Shown here in pieces: positions 18,159-26,253 of a stretch of 47,998 nucleotides of DNA. Location of the stretch: positions 1 to 47,998 of the forward strand of contig NZ_JFBD01000008.1 in NCBI RefSeq assembly GCF_000709085.1. The letters are read 5' to 3'. Below the pieces are notes generated by a model. It was given only the letters and a program-made list of their open reading frames with translations. It had not been told where the DNA came from and ran no database searches. Position numbers and translations under genes: made by a program. This stretch comes from Virgibacillus alimentarius (GTDB lineage Bacteria > Bacillota > Bacilli > Bacillales > Amphibacillaceae). Within the stretch, counting starts at the first letter, position 1. Each line of letters begins with the position of its first letter.

Positions 18159-19058
18159 TTAAGATTTCGTCTCAGGAATTAATTCGTGTTCCAATGCGTC
18201 GTATTCCTTATCTTTTTTCTTCAGGCTGTTACCCTCTTTAAATACCGATTCAAAAAACTCACTTGCTGGTTCTGCCAGCATTTTATAATATTCCCGAAAT
18301 AAATTTGATGCTTTTGTTCCAAGCCACTTTTCTGGTAGTAGCTCATCTGGCAGACCTGGATCAATGAATAGAAACTTTCTGTATTCATGTACCAGTTTTG
18401 CACGTTCTACAAAGCATTCAGCTTGTGTCATTTCCTTGTTGTCTATTTTATCCTTTGCAATCACATAGTTGGCACTGTGTGTACTTATAAATTCTTCGTA
18501 TTTGGCATTAATTTCATCAATATTCCAACATTCTTCAATCAAGTTTTTATTCTCTCTAGGGCCATCATACCTAGCTAGAAAAAAGTGAACGTATGGCTCT
18601 ATATCATATTTTTCAATAATGGTTTTTAATTCTTTCTCAAGATTATTTGGAGATACCCAGCAACTGTTAGCCATCGTACCGAATCCGCTCCAAACTAATT
18701 CTTTCCTTAGTTCATCTCGTACACTGCGTTTTTCTTCAGGAATGCTATACATAAGCATACGCCACTTCCCATCCCATGTTGGTGGCTGCAATTTAAATAT
18801 ACGGTTCGCGGCTTCTTCCATCCTAGATATCCCAATTTCAGTCAAATAATAATAACTTTTATTTCCTTCTTTACGTGCCTTAATCCAGCCTTGTTTACTC
18901 ATTCGGGAGATAGCAGCCCTAACAGACTGACCATTGTGACCAAATTCTTCAAATAAACGTATAAGGCTACCAATCCAAATTTCATTTCCATAGTGACGAA
19001 TGTAGTCACCATAAAGTGTAAAAATCATTGACCTTGTATTGATAACGCCATTAGCCAT
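18159..19058 (-). CDS. paaX: PaaX-family transcriptional repressor
   Basis: A 299-residue GntR-like regulator with an N-terminal winged helix (RSMIFTLYGDYIRHYGNEIWIGSLIRLFEEFG, SVRAAISRMSKQGWI) and the PaaX C-terminal domain (WDGKWRMLMYSIPEEKRSVRDELRKELVWSGFG). PaaX represses phenylacetate operons and is released by phenylacetyl-CoA. The start is placed at ATG 19058 rather than GTG 19070 because AAAGGTG ends 9 bases before that ATG. It is the last gene on the strand of the paa operon, 161 bases after the extra hydratase; a weak TATAAT in that gap suggests it may have its own promoter as well. Confidence 0.93.
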   Translation of the reverse strand: MANGVINTRSMIFTLYGDYIRHYGNEIWIGSLIRLFEEFGHNGQSVRAAISRMSKQGWIKARKEGNKSYYYLTEIGISRMEEAANRIFKLQPPTWDGKWRMLMYSIPEEKRSVRDELRKELVWSGFGTMANSCWVSPNNLEKELKTIIEKYDIEPYVHFFLARYDGPRENKNLIEECWNIDEINAKYEEFISTHSANYVIAKDKIDNKEMTQAECFVERAKLVHEYRKFLFIDPGLPDELLPEKWLGTKASNLFREYYKMLAEPASEFFESVFKEGNSLKKKDKEYDALEHELIPETKS

Positions 19059-19231
19059 CCAAAACAACACCTTTATTAAATAATTACTTGATAATCAGCA
19101 AGACTTTTAGTCAACCTGATGTATTTGTATTTTATACATTATATACTATGACGTAAAAAGAACGAGTGATAAAAAGTGATATGTTTTTAGTAATGACATA
19201 ATATCAATTATAGCAGCATTTTGCAACTACT

Positions 19232-20008
19232 CTACTCCCCTGTAAACACTGGATCTCGCTTTTCATTAAATGCTTGTAATGCCTCTACTCTATCTTTTGT
19301 TGGGATCGTAATCTCATAAGCTTTCGCCTCGATTTGCAATCCAGTTTGTATATCTACATTCATTCCATTATTAATTGCATATTTTGCTTGTTGGATCGCT
19401 AATGGGCCATTGGCTAAAATATCATTTAGAAGTCCCTCACAAACTTCCATTAATTTCCCTTGTTCCGAAACCTTATTTAAAATTCCAAACGCATAGGCAT
19501 CGTTTGCATTTACTTTTCTTGCGGTTAAAATGAGCTCCTTTGCTTTTGATTCGCCAATAAGCCTAGGAAGACGCTGCGTTCCACCTGCACCTGGAATGAT
19601 CGCCCAGTTTAATTCTGTCAAGCCCATTACCGCACTCGCATCTGCAATTCGAAAATCACAAGCAAGCATTAATTCAAATCCGCCACCAAAGGCATATCCA
19701 TTTACCGCTGCAATCGTGGGTTGATTCAATTGATATACCGCATGAAATACTTCCCGTATTTTTTTAACATTCCTTCTTACTTCCTGTTCGCCTAATGTCT
19801 TTCGCTCTTTTAAATCGGCTCCAGCACTAAAAGCCTTTTCACCAGCGCCTGTAAAAATAACACCGCGTATATCTTTGTTGACATGAATGTTGTCGACAAC
19901 TTCACCTAATTCCACAAGTGTTGGGTAATCAAAAGTATTTAAAGCTTTTGGTCTGTTTATTGTTACGTATGCAATGTGATTTTTCTCTTCTACTATAATA
20001 TTTCCCAT
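19232..20008 (-). CDS. enoyl-CoA hydratase/isomerase family protein, extra copy in the paa operon
   Basis: A 258-residue crotonase. The oxyanion-hole region AFSAGADLKER, the first catalytic Glu in FGGGFELMLACDFRIA and the second in LTELNWAIIPGAGGTQRLPRLIG are all present, so it should be an active hydratase. It is the third crotonase of this operon, besides PaaF and PaaG. Its sequence (IIPGAGGTQRLPRLIG, NGPLAIQQAKYAINNGMNVDIQTGL) is strikingly like the hydratase at 37571, which suggests a methylglutaconyl-CoA/AUH-type origin. In an operon without PaaZ it is a candidate for hydrolysis or hydration of a ring-opened intermediate. SD GGAGATGAAAAA precedes the ATG. Confidence 0.85.
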   Translation of the reverse strand: MGNIIVEEKNHIAYVTINRPKALNTFDYPTLVELGEVVDNIHVNKDIRGVIFTGAGEKAFSAGADLKERKTLGEQEVRRNVKKIREVFHAVYQLNQPTIAAVNGYAFGGGFELMLACDFRIADASAVMGLTELNWAIIPGAGGTQRLPRLIGESKAKELILTARKVNANDAYAFGILNKVSEQGKLMEVCEGLLNDILANGPLAIQQAKYAINNGMNVDIQTGLQIEAKAYEITIPTKDRVEALQAFNEKRDPVFTGE

Positions 20009-20105
20009 TTTTTCATCTCCTAATATTTATTCTTCCTAAACAAGGCGTCGCCATTTTAGACCACGCCGTTCAAACATACGTACACAATATATCTAATGTG
20101 TACTG

Positions 20106-21311
20106 TTATTTTATATTTCCATTTCTTACTACAGTAGCTAGACCTTGTCCAACCCCTACACACATCGTTGCTAAACCATATTCTACATTCGTCTTCTTCA
20201 TTTCATGGACCAACGTTGTTAAAATACGTGCACCACTCGCACCAAGTGGGTGTCCAAATGAAATGGCGCCTCCATTTACGTTAACAATTTCCGGATTAAG
20301 CTCCAGCTGTTTTATACACTCAAGTGATTGTGAAGCAAATGCCTCATTGAGCTCAACTAATCCAAGATCGTTTACAGAAAGAGAAGCGCGCTTTAAGGCT
20401 TTACGTGTTGCCTCTATTGGCCCAAGTCCCATGATAGCTGGTTCTAATCCCGCTGCACCAGATGAAATGTATCTAGCTAATGGTTCCAATCCAAGTTCTT
20501 CTGCTTTCTCGGCACTCATAATTAATAATGCGGAAGCACCATCATTAACACCTGACGCATTGCCGGCTGTTACGGTTCCATTAGGGAAAATTGATCTTAA
20601 TTTCCCCAAAACTTCTAAGGATGTTTCTGGACGAGGATGTTCATCTGTGTCAACAATATATTCATTGCCTTTGCGATCATGATAGACAACTGGGACTATC
20701 TCTTCTTTAAAACGTCCAGTTTCCATTGCTTTCTTCGCTTTCATTTGACTATTATAAGCAAATTCGTCTTGTGCTTCTCTGGAGATTTGGTATCTTTCAG
20801 CTACGTTTTCAGCGGTTCTTGGCATTGAGTCCGTGCCGTACATTTCATCTAGCTTGGCATTTGTGAATCTCCAGCCAATTGTTGTGTCATAAATCTCTTG
20901 CTTACGTTGAAATGGCTTTTCCGATTTCCCCATAACAAAAGGAGCTCTAGTCATACTTTCTGTTCCACCAGCAATAAAGATATCTCCTTCACCTGCCATA
21001 ACTGCCCGAGTAGCATAATTCACAGCATCAAGACCGGATGCACAAAGGCGATTAACAGTTACCCCAGCAGTTTCAACTGGCAGACCAGCAAGCAGGGAGG
21101 ACATCCGCGCAACATTTCGGTTATCTTCTCCAGCTTGGTTTGCATTCCCAAGAACAACTTCTTCTATTTTCTCTGATTGAATACTTGCATTTCGCTCAAC
21201 TAAAGCTTTAATGACGATTGCACCCAAGTCATCCGGTCTGACATCCTTTAATGCTCCGCCAAATCTTCCTATTGGTGTACGAACCGCATCAATAATTACT
21301 GCCTCTCTCAT
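20106..21311 (-). CDS. paaJ: 3-oxoadipyl-CoA / 3-oxo-5,6-dehydrosuberyl-CoA thiolase
   Basis: A 401-residue thiolase. The nucleophilic Cys lies in VNRLCASGLDAV near residue 90, GHPLGASGAR carries the catalytic His, and CVGVGQG the second Cys. The stretch TTIGWRFTNAKLDEMYGTDSMPRTAENVAE is diagnostic for the PaaJ/PcaF subgroup, as opposed to acetoacetyl-CoA thiolases. In the phenylacetate pathway it cleaves the two beta-keto CoA intermediates to release acetyl-CoA and finally succinyl-CoA. It lies between paaH and the extra hydratase. SD AAGGGGCAGGAAAT precedes the ATG. Confidence 0.92.
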   Translation of the reverse strand: MREAVIIDAVRTPIGRFGGALKDVRPDDLGAIVIKALVERNASIQSEKIEEVVLGNANQAGEDNRNVARMSSLLAGLPVETAGVTVNRLCASGLDAVNYATRAVMAGEGDIFIAGGTESMTRAPFVMGKSEKPFQRKQEIYDTTIGWRFTNAKLDEMYGTDSMPRTAENVAERYQISREAQDEFAYNSQMKAKKAMETGRFKEEIVPVVYHDRKGNEYIVDTDEHPRPETSLEVLGKLRSIFPNGTVTAGNASGVNDGASALLIMSAEKAEELGLEPLARYISSGAAGLEPAIMGLGPIEATRKALKRASLSVNDLGLVELNEAFASQSLECIKQLELNPEIVNVNGGAISFGHPLGASGARILTTLVHEMKKTNVEYGLATMCVGVGQGLATVVRNGNIK

Positions 21312-21361
21312 ATTTCCTGCCCCTTCCTTACTATTCTATATTCTAAATTTTTATGCACTTT

Positions 21362-22219
21362 TTATTTCGAAGTTTGTGGCTCTTGAGAATAATCATAAAC
21401 ACCTTTTCCAGATTTCCTGCCAAGTCGCCCAGCTTTCACGTATTTTTCAAGCAATGGAGCAGGACGATATTTTTCTCCAAGCTTCGCATGTAAATATTTC
21501 ATATTGTTCAAGCGTGCATCCAAGCCGACAAGATCTACCAATTCAAAAGGACCCATTGGATAATTCAAACCGAGTTTGATCGCTTTATCGATTTCCTCTG
21601 GTGACCCAACACCTTCTTGCAGCATATAAAATGCTTCATTACCAACTAAAGCACTAATACGACTTGTAACAAATCCAGGAAATTCATTCACAACCACAAT
21701 TTCCTTTCCAATCTGTTCCCCAACATTTTCAATCGTTGCTACGGTTTCATCACTTGTTTCCAAACCACGGATGACCTCAATTAATTTCATCTTATGAACA
21801 GGATTGAAAAAGTGCATAGCAATAACATTTTCAGGACGTGAAGTAAATGAGCCGATTTCGGTCGGACTCATCGTGGATGTATTTGTCGCTAGTACCGCTT
21901 CTTCCTTTGCATAACGATCAGCAGTTTCAAATACAGATCGCTTTATTTCTATTTTTTCAGGTACCGCTTCAATGATAAGATCTGCCATTTCCATACCTTT
22001 TTCCATTTCACTAACATATTTTAGTGATTTTCTAGCTTTCTGTATCTGTTCTTCTGTTAGTTTTTTATTCTTGTCAAATAGTTTATTAATCTCATTTTCT
22101 GCTTGCTCTAATTGTGATGCATTTACATCTACCAATTGAACTTGGAAACCACCTGCAGCGCATACATAAGCAATTCCTCTCCCCATTACTCCTGCGCCAA
22201 CTACTGTAACGTTTTCCAT
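21362..22219 (-). CDS. paaH: 3-hydroxyacyl-CoA dehydrogenase (PaaH-like)
   Basis: A 285-residue NAD enzyme: Rossmann motif VGAGVMGRGIAYVCA at the N terminus, catalytic region AMHFFNPVHKMKLIEVI with the active His, then VNEFPGFVTSRI and the C-terminal dimerisation domain with YPMGPFELVDLVGLD. It oxidises 3-hydroxyadipyl-CoA or a short-chain hydroxyacyl-CoA. Fadb2/Hbd enzymes of butyrate metabolism look nearly identical; the operon position selects PaaH. SD AGGAGGAATCTTTT precedes the ATG. Upstream is an unusual 427-base non-coding gap. Confidence 0.9.
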   Translation of the reverse strand: MENVTVVGAGVMGRGIAYVCAAGGFQVQLVDVNASQLEQAENEINKLFDKNKKLTEEQIQKARKSLKYVSEMEKGMEMADLIIEAVPEKIEIKRSVFETADRYAKEEAVLATNTSTMSPTEIGSFTSRPENVIAMHFFNPVHKMKLIEVIRGLETSDETVATIENVGEQIGKEIVVVNEFPGFVTSRISALVGNEAFYMLQEGVGSPEEIDKAIKLGLNYPMGPFELVDLVGLDARLNNMKYLHAKLGEKYRPAPLLEKYVKAGRLGRKSGKGVYDYSQEPQTSK

Positions 22220-22646
22220 AAAAGATTCCTCCTATACTACATCATTAAGAATACGGGCACGCCTTTTTAAAGGCGTGCCCGCGCTTACTAAATACAAAAT
22301 GGATGAAGCGGACGGCTGCCTGATAGAACGCTTTTCTTCCGTGGACAGGTCCTAGCCTTTATACTTTGTTTACAGCCATGCCGCGGCCTGCTTCCTAACA
22401 TCACCCAAATGAAGTTTCCGAAAAAGGCGGAGACAGCGATACCTGCTTTTAATAAGCGAGACGCCCTGCTAAACATAATCATTTACCCAAACATTCGAAC
22501 TTTTCATTCTAATGTTAACTTCCCCTGCTCTGATATATGTAGAAGAAGTTGTCCTGTTTTTTCATCCGCACGGGCTGCTGGATTAAACCTTTTACTGAAG
22601 TTATACCTAACATACCAACCATAACTAATGTATTAAGTTATATTAT
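22220..22646 (-). other. 427-base non-coding interruption within the paa operon
   Basis: Between paaG and paaH, in an operon where other gaps are 10-100 bases. It is locally richer in GC than the flanks (for example GCCGCGGCCTGC near 22379-22390). Short frames on both strands (22288-22482 minus, 22409-22624 plus) have no ribosome site and no family I know. It ends at a strong hairpin just before paaH. It could be a dispersed repeat, a decayed gene or an unrecognised RNA. Confidence 0.5.
22254..22281. other. 13-bp hairpin upstream of paaH
   Basis: CGGGCACGCCTTT (22254-22266) and AAAGGCGTGCCCG (22269-22281) are perfect inverted arms separated by only two bases. There is no T run on either side, so it is not an ordinary terminator. 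The GCACGCCT core recalls the hairpin at 10602-10613. Confidence 0.7.
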
Positions 22647-23420
22647 CTATTTTCCTTTAAATACAGGTTTGCGCTTATTTAAAAAGGCTTCTACACCCTC
22701 TTTGTGGTCCTCTGTACTACCGGCAATCTGCTGAGCATATGCTTCTTTTTCAAGAAACTGATCTAAATCTAATTCCCAGCTTTCCTGCAAATAACGTTTC
22801 ATAAGTCCAATTGCCTTGGTAGGTTTGCCCACAAGTTTTTCAGCAAATGTACTTACCTGCTCCATAAACTCATCTTCATGAACGACTTTTGTAGCTAAAC
22901 CTAATTTTTGCACTTCTTGAGCTGAAATTTTATCACCCATAACAGCCAGTTCGAGAGCTTTTGCGTGACCTATTAATTTCGGCAAATAATAAAGGTTTCC
23001 GCAATCTGGGAAAAGTCCTATATGGATAAAGGCTTCTACAAAACTAGCTTTCTCCGAAAGAATGCGAAAATCACAAGCAAGTGCCAAACTCATCCCCGCT
23101 CCAGCAGCAGTACCGTTTACTGCAGCGATAACGGGTTTTTCCAGTGTTGCTAATTCTTTGAGCATTGGGTGATATCGCTTTTTTAAAATATCGCCATAAT
23201 CTATATCATCTTTAATTCCGCCCAAGTCTTCACCAGCAGAGAAGGCGCGACCATTGCCTGTAATAACAAGGCAGCGAACAGAATCATCACGTTTTACGTT
23301 TTTAATAGCTTTTGTAATTTCTTTATTCATTTGTTCGGTAAACGCATTCAATTTGTCTGGACGATTAAGTGTAATCCAAGCAGTACTACTTTTCACTTCA
23401 TATTCGATCGTTTCAAACAT
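22647..23420 (-). CDS. paaG: 1,2-epoxyphenylacetyl-CoA isomerase (PaaG)
   Basis: A 257-residue crotonase. PaaG isomerises the ring-epoxide of phenylacetyl-CoA to the seven-membered oxepin-CoA. It has AFSAGEDLGGIK and AAGAGMSLALACDFRIL, where a hydrophobic residue replaces the first hydratase Glu, and HIGLFPDCGNLYYLPKLIG, where the Asp is the PaaG catalytic residue. The start is placed at ATG 23420 behind AGGAGGAAACGA, ten bases after the paaF stop; the longer TTG start at 23444 would overlap paaF. Confidence 0.9.
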   Translation of the reverse strand: MFETIEYEVKSSTAWITLNRPDKLNAFTEQMNKEITKAIKNVKRDDSVRCLVITGNGRAFSAGEDLGGIKDDIDYGDILKKRYHPMLKELATLEKPVIAAVNGTAAGAGMSLALACDFRILSEKASFVEAFIHIGLFPDCGNLYYLPKLIGHAKALELAVMGDKISAQEVQKLGLATKVVHEDEFMEQVSTFAEKLVGKPTKAIGLMKRYLQESWELDLDQFLEKEAYAQQIAGSTEDHKEGVEAFLNKRKPVFKGK

Positions 23421-23430
23421 TCGTTTCCTC

Positions 23431-24201
23431 CTACCTACCTTCAAAATTAGGAAGGCGTTTTTCTATAAAGGCTTGCATTCCTTCTTTTTGATCCAAAGAT
23501 GAAAACAGTAAATAAAAGTTTTTTCTTTCGAATTGCATACCGTCATAGATTGTTGAATCAACCGCCTTATTTACTGATTCCTTAATGAGGCGAAGCGATA
23601 ACGGGGCTTGTTTTGTTAACTTTTTAGCAAAAGTCATTGTCTCTTCCATTAAAGCCTCTTCTGGAATAATTCGATTAATTACGCCATAATGCATCGCTTC
23701 TTTGGCTTCCATTGGATCACCGAGCCATAGCCATTCTAAGGCTTTTGCTTTACCCATCGCTTTCGTTAATCGTTGTGTACCTCCTGCACCTGGCATTACA
23801 CCAAGCTTCACCTCTGGAAAGCCCATCTGTGCTTTTTCAGAAGCAAAAATAATATCACAGCTAAGCGCTAATTCAAAACCGCCACCAAGCGCAAATCCAT
23901 GTACAGCAGCAATAACCGGCTTTTTAATCAGGCTGATTCGATCCCAGACAGCAAATTGATTTAACAATTCCATGCGAATGGAATCATCATCAGCCATTTC
24001 ATCGATATCAGCTCCAGCAACAAACGCTTTTCCGTTACCCTTAATAACAATTACTTTTGCTTCCTCATTCTGATCAAAATTTTCCATTGCTGCTACGATC
24101 TCATCAACCATCTCTCGATTTAAAGCATTTAAGACGTCAGGCCGGTCTAACGTGATAACACCGACCTCGTCTTTTATGTCTGTCCTAATAAACTTATTCA
24201 T
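23431..24201 (-). CDS. paaF: enoyl-CoA hydratase (PaaF-like)
   Basis: A 256-residue crotonase with both hydratase glutamates: LGGGFELALSCDIIFA and FPEVKLGVMPGAGGTQRL. In the pathway PaaF hydrates 2,3-dehydroadipyl-CoA. The start at ATG 24201 overlaps the end of the preceding gene (ATGAATAA), so translation is probably coupled; the longer TTG start at 24216 lacks a ribosome site. Assignment of PaaF to this copy rather than to the one at 19232 rests on its place next to paaG. Confidence 0.87.
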   Translation of the reverse strand: MNKFIRTDIKDEVGVITLDRPDVLNALNREMVDEIVAAMENFDQNEEAKVIVIKGNGKAFVAGADIDEMADDDSIRMELLNQFAVWDRISLIKKPVIAAVHGFALGGGFELALSCDIIFASEKAQMGFPEVKLGVMPGAGGTQRLTKAMGKAKALEWLWLGDPMEAKEAMHYGVINRIIPEEALMEETMTFAKKLTKQAPLSLRLIKESVNKAVDSTIYDGMQFERKNFYLLFSSLDQKEGMQAFIEKRLPNFEGR

Positions 24202-24502
24202 TAACTTCTTCGCCAATCATCATCGTAACCAAATCACCTGCAAATTGCATTACATCTTTTCCAGATGCCTTTGCTTCATCTGTTTTCATCGCTTCTTTGA
24301 AAGCTTCATGACTTTCATAATACATTTCGCATAGTAAATAGTATTCACTTTCTTTCCCCATTGGTGTACCGACGATTTTAGTTACTTCCATTTTTTTAAG
24401 ACCAGGAATTTTTGCCGTGATTGGGCTATGAACATTGTAATAGTGTTCATCGAATTTTTCTTTATCTTCCGGTTGTTTATAAAGCGCAATCATTTTAATC
24501 AT
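24194..24502 (-). CDS. EthD-family protein
   Basis: A 102-residue ferredoxin-like alpha+beta barrel protein: MIKMIALYKQPEDKEKFDEHYYNVHSPITAKIPGL is the EthD signature, with the conserved FDEHYYNVH histidines. The family includes proteins with poorly understood roles in degradation of ethers and aromatics. It sits inside the operon between paaD and paaF, overlapping paaF, so it is probably part of the pathway. Start ATG 24502 is preferred to TTG 24505 because GGGGATG lies at proper distance. Confidence 0.85.
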   Translation of the reverse strand: MIKMIALYKQPEDKEKFDEHYYNVHSPITAKIPGLKKMEVTKIVGTPMGKESEYYLLCEMYYESHEAFKEAMKTDEAKASGKDVMQFAGDLVTMMIGEEVNE

Positions 24503-24524
24503 CAAACGTCATCCCCTTTGTTTA

Positions 24525-25019
24525 TTAAATACTTGAAATAGGCTTCATTGCTTCAAATGGGTTTTTGCAACTGCTACAGTATAAAATACTTCTGCACGCA
24601 GTTGGCCCAAATATGTTTTCCATTGTTGTATAAGGTGAGTCACAATAGGGACAATTCACTTCCCATGGCCCGATCATGCTTAATTTTCTTGGTGGAGGAG
24701 CAATGCCGAATTCCTTTAACCGAATACGTCCAAGCTCCGTAATTCGTTCTGATGTCCAATGTGGTTCTTTTAAAAATTCCACTTCCACGTCTTTCAACTG
24801 TAAGGATTCTTCTAAGGCTGTTTGAACGTTCTGTGCAATGATATCGAGGGCTGGGCAACCAAGAAACGTTGGTATAAGCTGTACTTTAACGGCTTTGTCA
24901 TCTCCGCAGATAACATTTTCCACCATCCCAAGATCAATTATGCTGACCGAATCAATTTCTGGGTCCTTCACAGTTGAAAGCACTTCCATAACTTCCTTAG
25001 ATAAATCTGTCTTCATCAT
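24525..25019 (-). CDS. paaD: phenylacetyl-CoA epoxidase assembly protein PaaD
   Basis: A 164-residue protein with an N-terminal MIP18/DUF59 domain (VKDPEIDSVSIIDLGMVENV, LIPTFLGCPALDII) and a C-terminal zinc ribbon (CPYCDSPYT, TACRSILYCSSCKNPFEAMKP). PaaD is needed to mature the iron centre of the PaaABC epoxidase or its reductase. Start ATG 25019 has AGAGG 8 bases before it; GTG 25028 would overlap that site. It lies 33 bases after paaC. Confidence 0.92.
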   Translation of the reverse strand: MMKTDLSKEVMEVLSTVKDPEIDSVSIIDLGMVENVICGDDKAVKVQLIPTFLGCPALDIIAQNVQTALEESLQLKDVEVEFLKEPHWTSERITELGRIRLKEFGIAPPPRKLSMIGPWEVNCPYCDSPYTTMENIFGPTACRSILYCSSCKNPFEAMKPISSI

Positions 25020-25052
25020 GCTGATCACCTCTTTTTTACTGTTGATAAGTGA

Positions 25053-25883
25053 TTACCAACCAGCTGCCGGATCTACTTTATACACTTCAGACAGCGTTTG
25101 TAGTGCTGTTGTTAAATCTTCCGTATGCTCTCCGTTTCTGCCATCTCCGCGTTCCATTCCCGGACCATCATTCGTTGGCAATTCTACACCGAGTTTTTCA
25201 AAAACTTCTTTAATTTCAGTCATCCATTTGTCTTTCAATTCTTGTTCTTCTTTAATTAATCCTAGACGGGCCATTTCCTTTGCACTTGGTCCGAGTGTCA
25301 GAACGCCATCAAAGTCTTTCCAAACTTTATCAATGGCTTGACGCATCCGTTTTTTCGCTTCATCTGTTGCATTAATTAGCTGAGTAAACCACATGTTCCA
25401 ATGTGTTAAATGATAATATTGCTCTAAAATCATTTTCTTAGCTACTTGTGCAAGCGGTTTATAAGAAGAATTTTTCAATGAAGATAGACGAATCGCTTTT
25501 GAAATATCGTAAAAATAATTTCGAACAACAGCAAATGCCCAATCATATTCCGGTTCTTCCAGGTAATTTCCTGGTCCATTAACCTCTTCTAGTATAATAG
25601 CATTTTTGCGTTCTTTTGGTTCACGTAAGTGGGCAAGATCGTCGGCCTTACCTTCGCCCAATTCCTCTAACATCTCATAGTATATCACTGCATGCCCCAT
25701 TTTGTCCTGACTAATGGAAGAAAATGCTACGTCTTCCTCAATATGAGGTGCAATACCTAGCCATTCAGATCCTCGAAAAGCTAAAATAAAATCATCATCT
25801 GCAAGTTGGTAAAGCAATTCCACTAATTCTTTTTTATACGCTGCATCTTTCTCCACTTCTTGTGCTGTATTATATTCAACCAC
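25053..25883 (-). CDS. paaC: phenylacetyl-CoA epoxidase structural subunit PaaC
   Basis: The non-catalytic ferritin-like partner of PaaA. ELLYQLADDDFILAFRGSEWLGIAPHIEEDVAFSSISQDKMGHA is the typical helix pair, and the C-terminal part has RMRQAIDKVWKDFDGVLTLG. The start is most likely GTG 25883: GGGGG lies 8 bases before it and it overlaps the paaB stop by 8 bases. The longest frame (ATG 25922) would overlap paaB by 47 bases without a good ribosome site. The length is then 276 residues. Confidence 0.9.
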   Translation of the reverse strand: MVEYNTAQEVEKDAAYKKELVELLYQLADDDFILAFRGSEWLGIAPHIEEDVAFSSISQDKMGHAVIYYEMLEELGEGKADDLAHLREPKERKNAIILEEVNGPGNYLEEPEYDWAFAVVRNYFYDISKAIRLSSLKNSSYKPLAQVAKKMILEQYYHLTHWNMWFTQLINATDEAKKRMRQAIDKVWKDFDGVLTLGPSAKEMARLGLIKEEQELKDKWMTEIKEVFEKLGVELPTNDGPGMERGDGRNGEHTEDLTTALQTLSEVYKVDPAAGW

Positions 25884-26238
25884 GCTTGATACCCCCAGCC
25901 CATGACATAATTTCTTTTTCATCTAACATTTGTTGTTCATACTGACGCCATTTCTTCTTTAAATAACCATAGCCTTTTGTTTCTCTATAGTCTTTATTAT
26001 CCATACGTTTCAACATTTCCTTATCTTCCTCTGAAACCTTTGTAATGTTATCGCGTCTAACTACCCAAATATCTCCTACTGGCTCACGCCGCATAAAGTT
26101 TTCCTTGGCCATAACCAGAGCCATTTCATGGTTAGGTGCTAACAAACTAAACTGATGCTGCATTGGTGCAGAACTATTTTTCCTGCTAAATACTTCGAAC
26201 TCTTGGTAAAATGCGTCTATATGTTCTTTCTTCTCCAT
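25876..26238 (-). CDS. paaB: phenylacetyl-CoA epoxidase subunit PaaB
   Basis: A 120-residue small subunit. FYQEFEVFSRKNSSAPMQHQFSLLAPNHEMALVMAKENFMRREPVGDIWVVRRDNI is the characteristic PaaB core that bridges PaaAC dimers. The C-terminal extension KGYGYLKKKWRQYEQQ is basic and typical of Firmicutes. It follows paaA by 15 bases with AGGAGGC in front of it. Confidence 0.92.
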   Translation of the reverse strand: MEKKEHIDAFYQEFEVFSRKNSSAPMQHQFSLLAPNHEMALVMAKENFMRREPVGDIWVVRRDNITKVSEEDKEMLKRMDNKDYRETKGYGYLKKKWRQYEQQMLDEKEIMSWAGGIKRG

Positions 26239-26253
26239 TTTATTTAAGCCTCC

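Noticed and set aside
20009-20105. A GGCGT/ACGCC pairing between the thiolase and hydratase genes.
   Set aside because: Only five base pairs with a long loop; too weak to call a structure.
22288-22482. A 64-codon leftward frame and an overlapping rightward one (22409-22624) inside the paa gap.
   Set aside because: No ribosome site and no recognisable family. Treated as part of a non-coding block, possibly a repeat.
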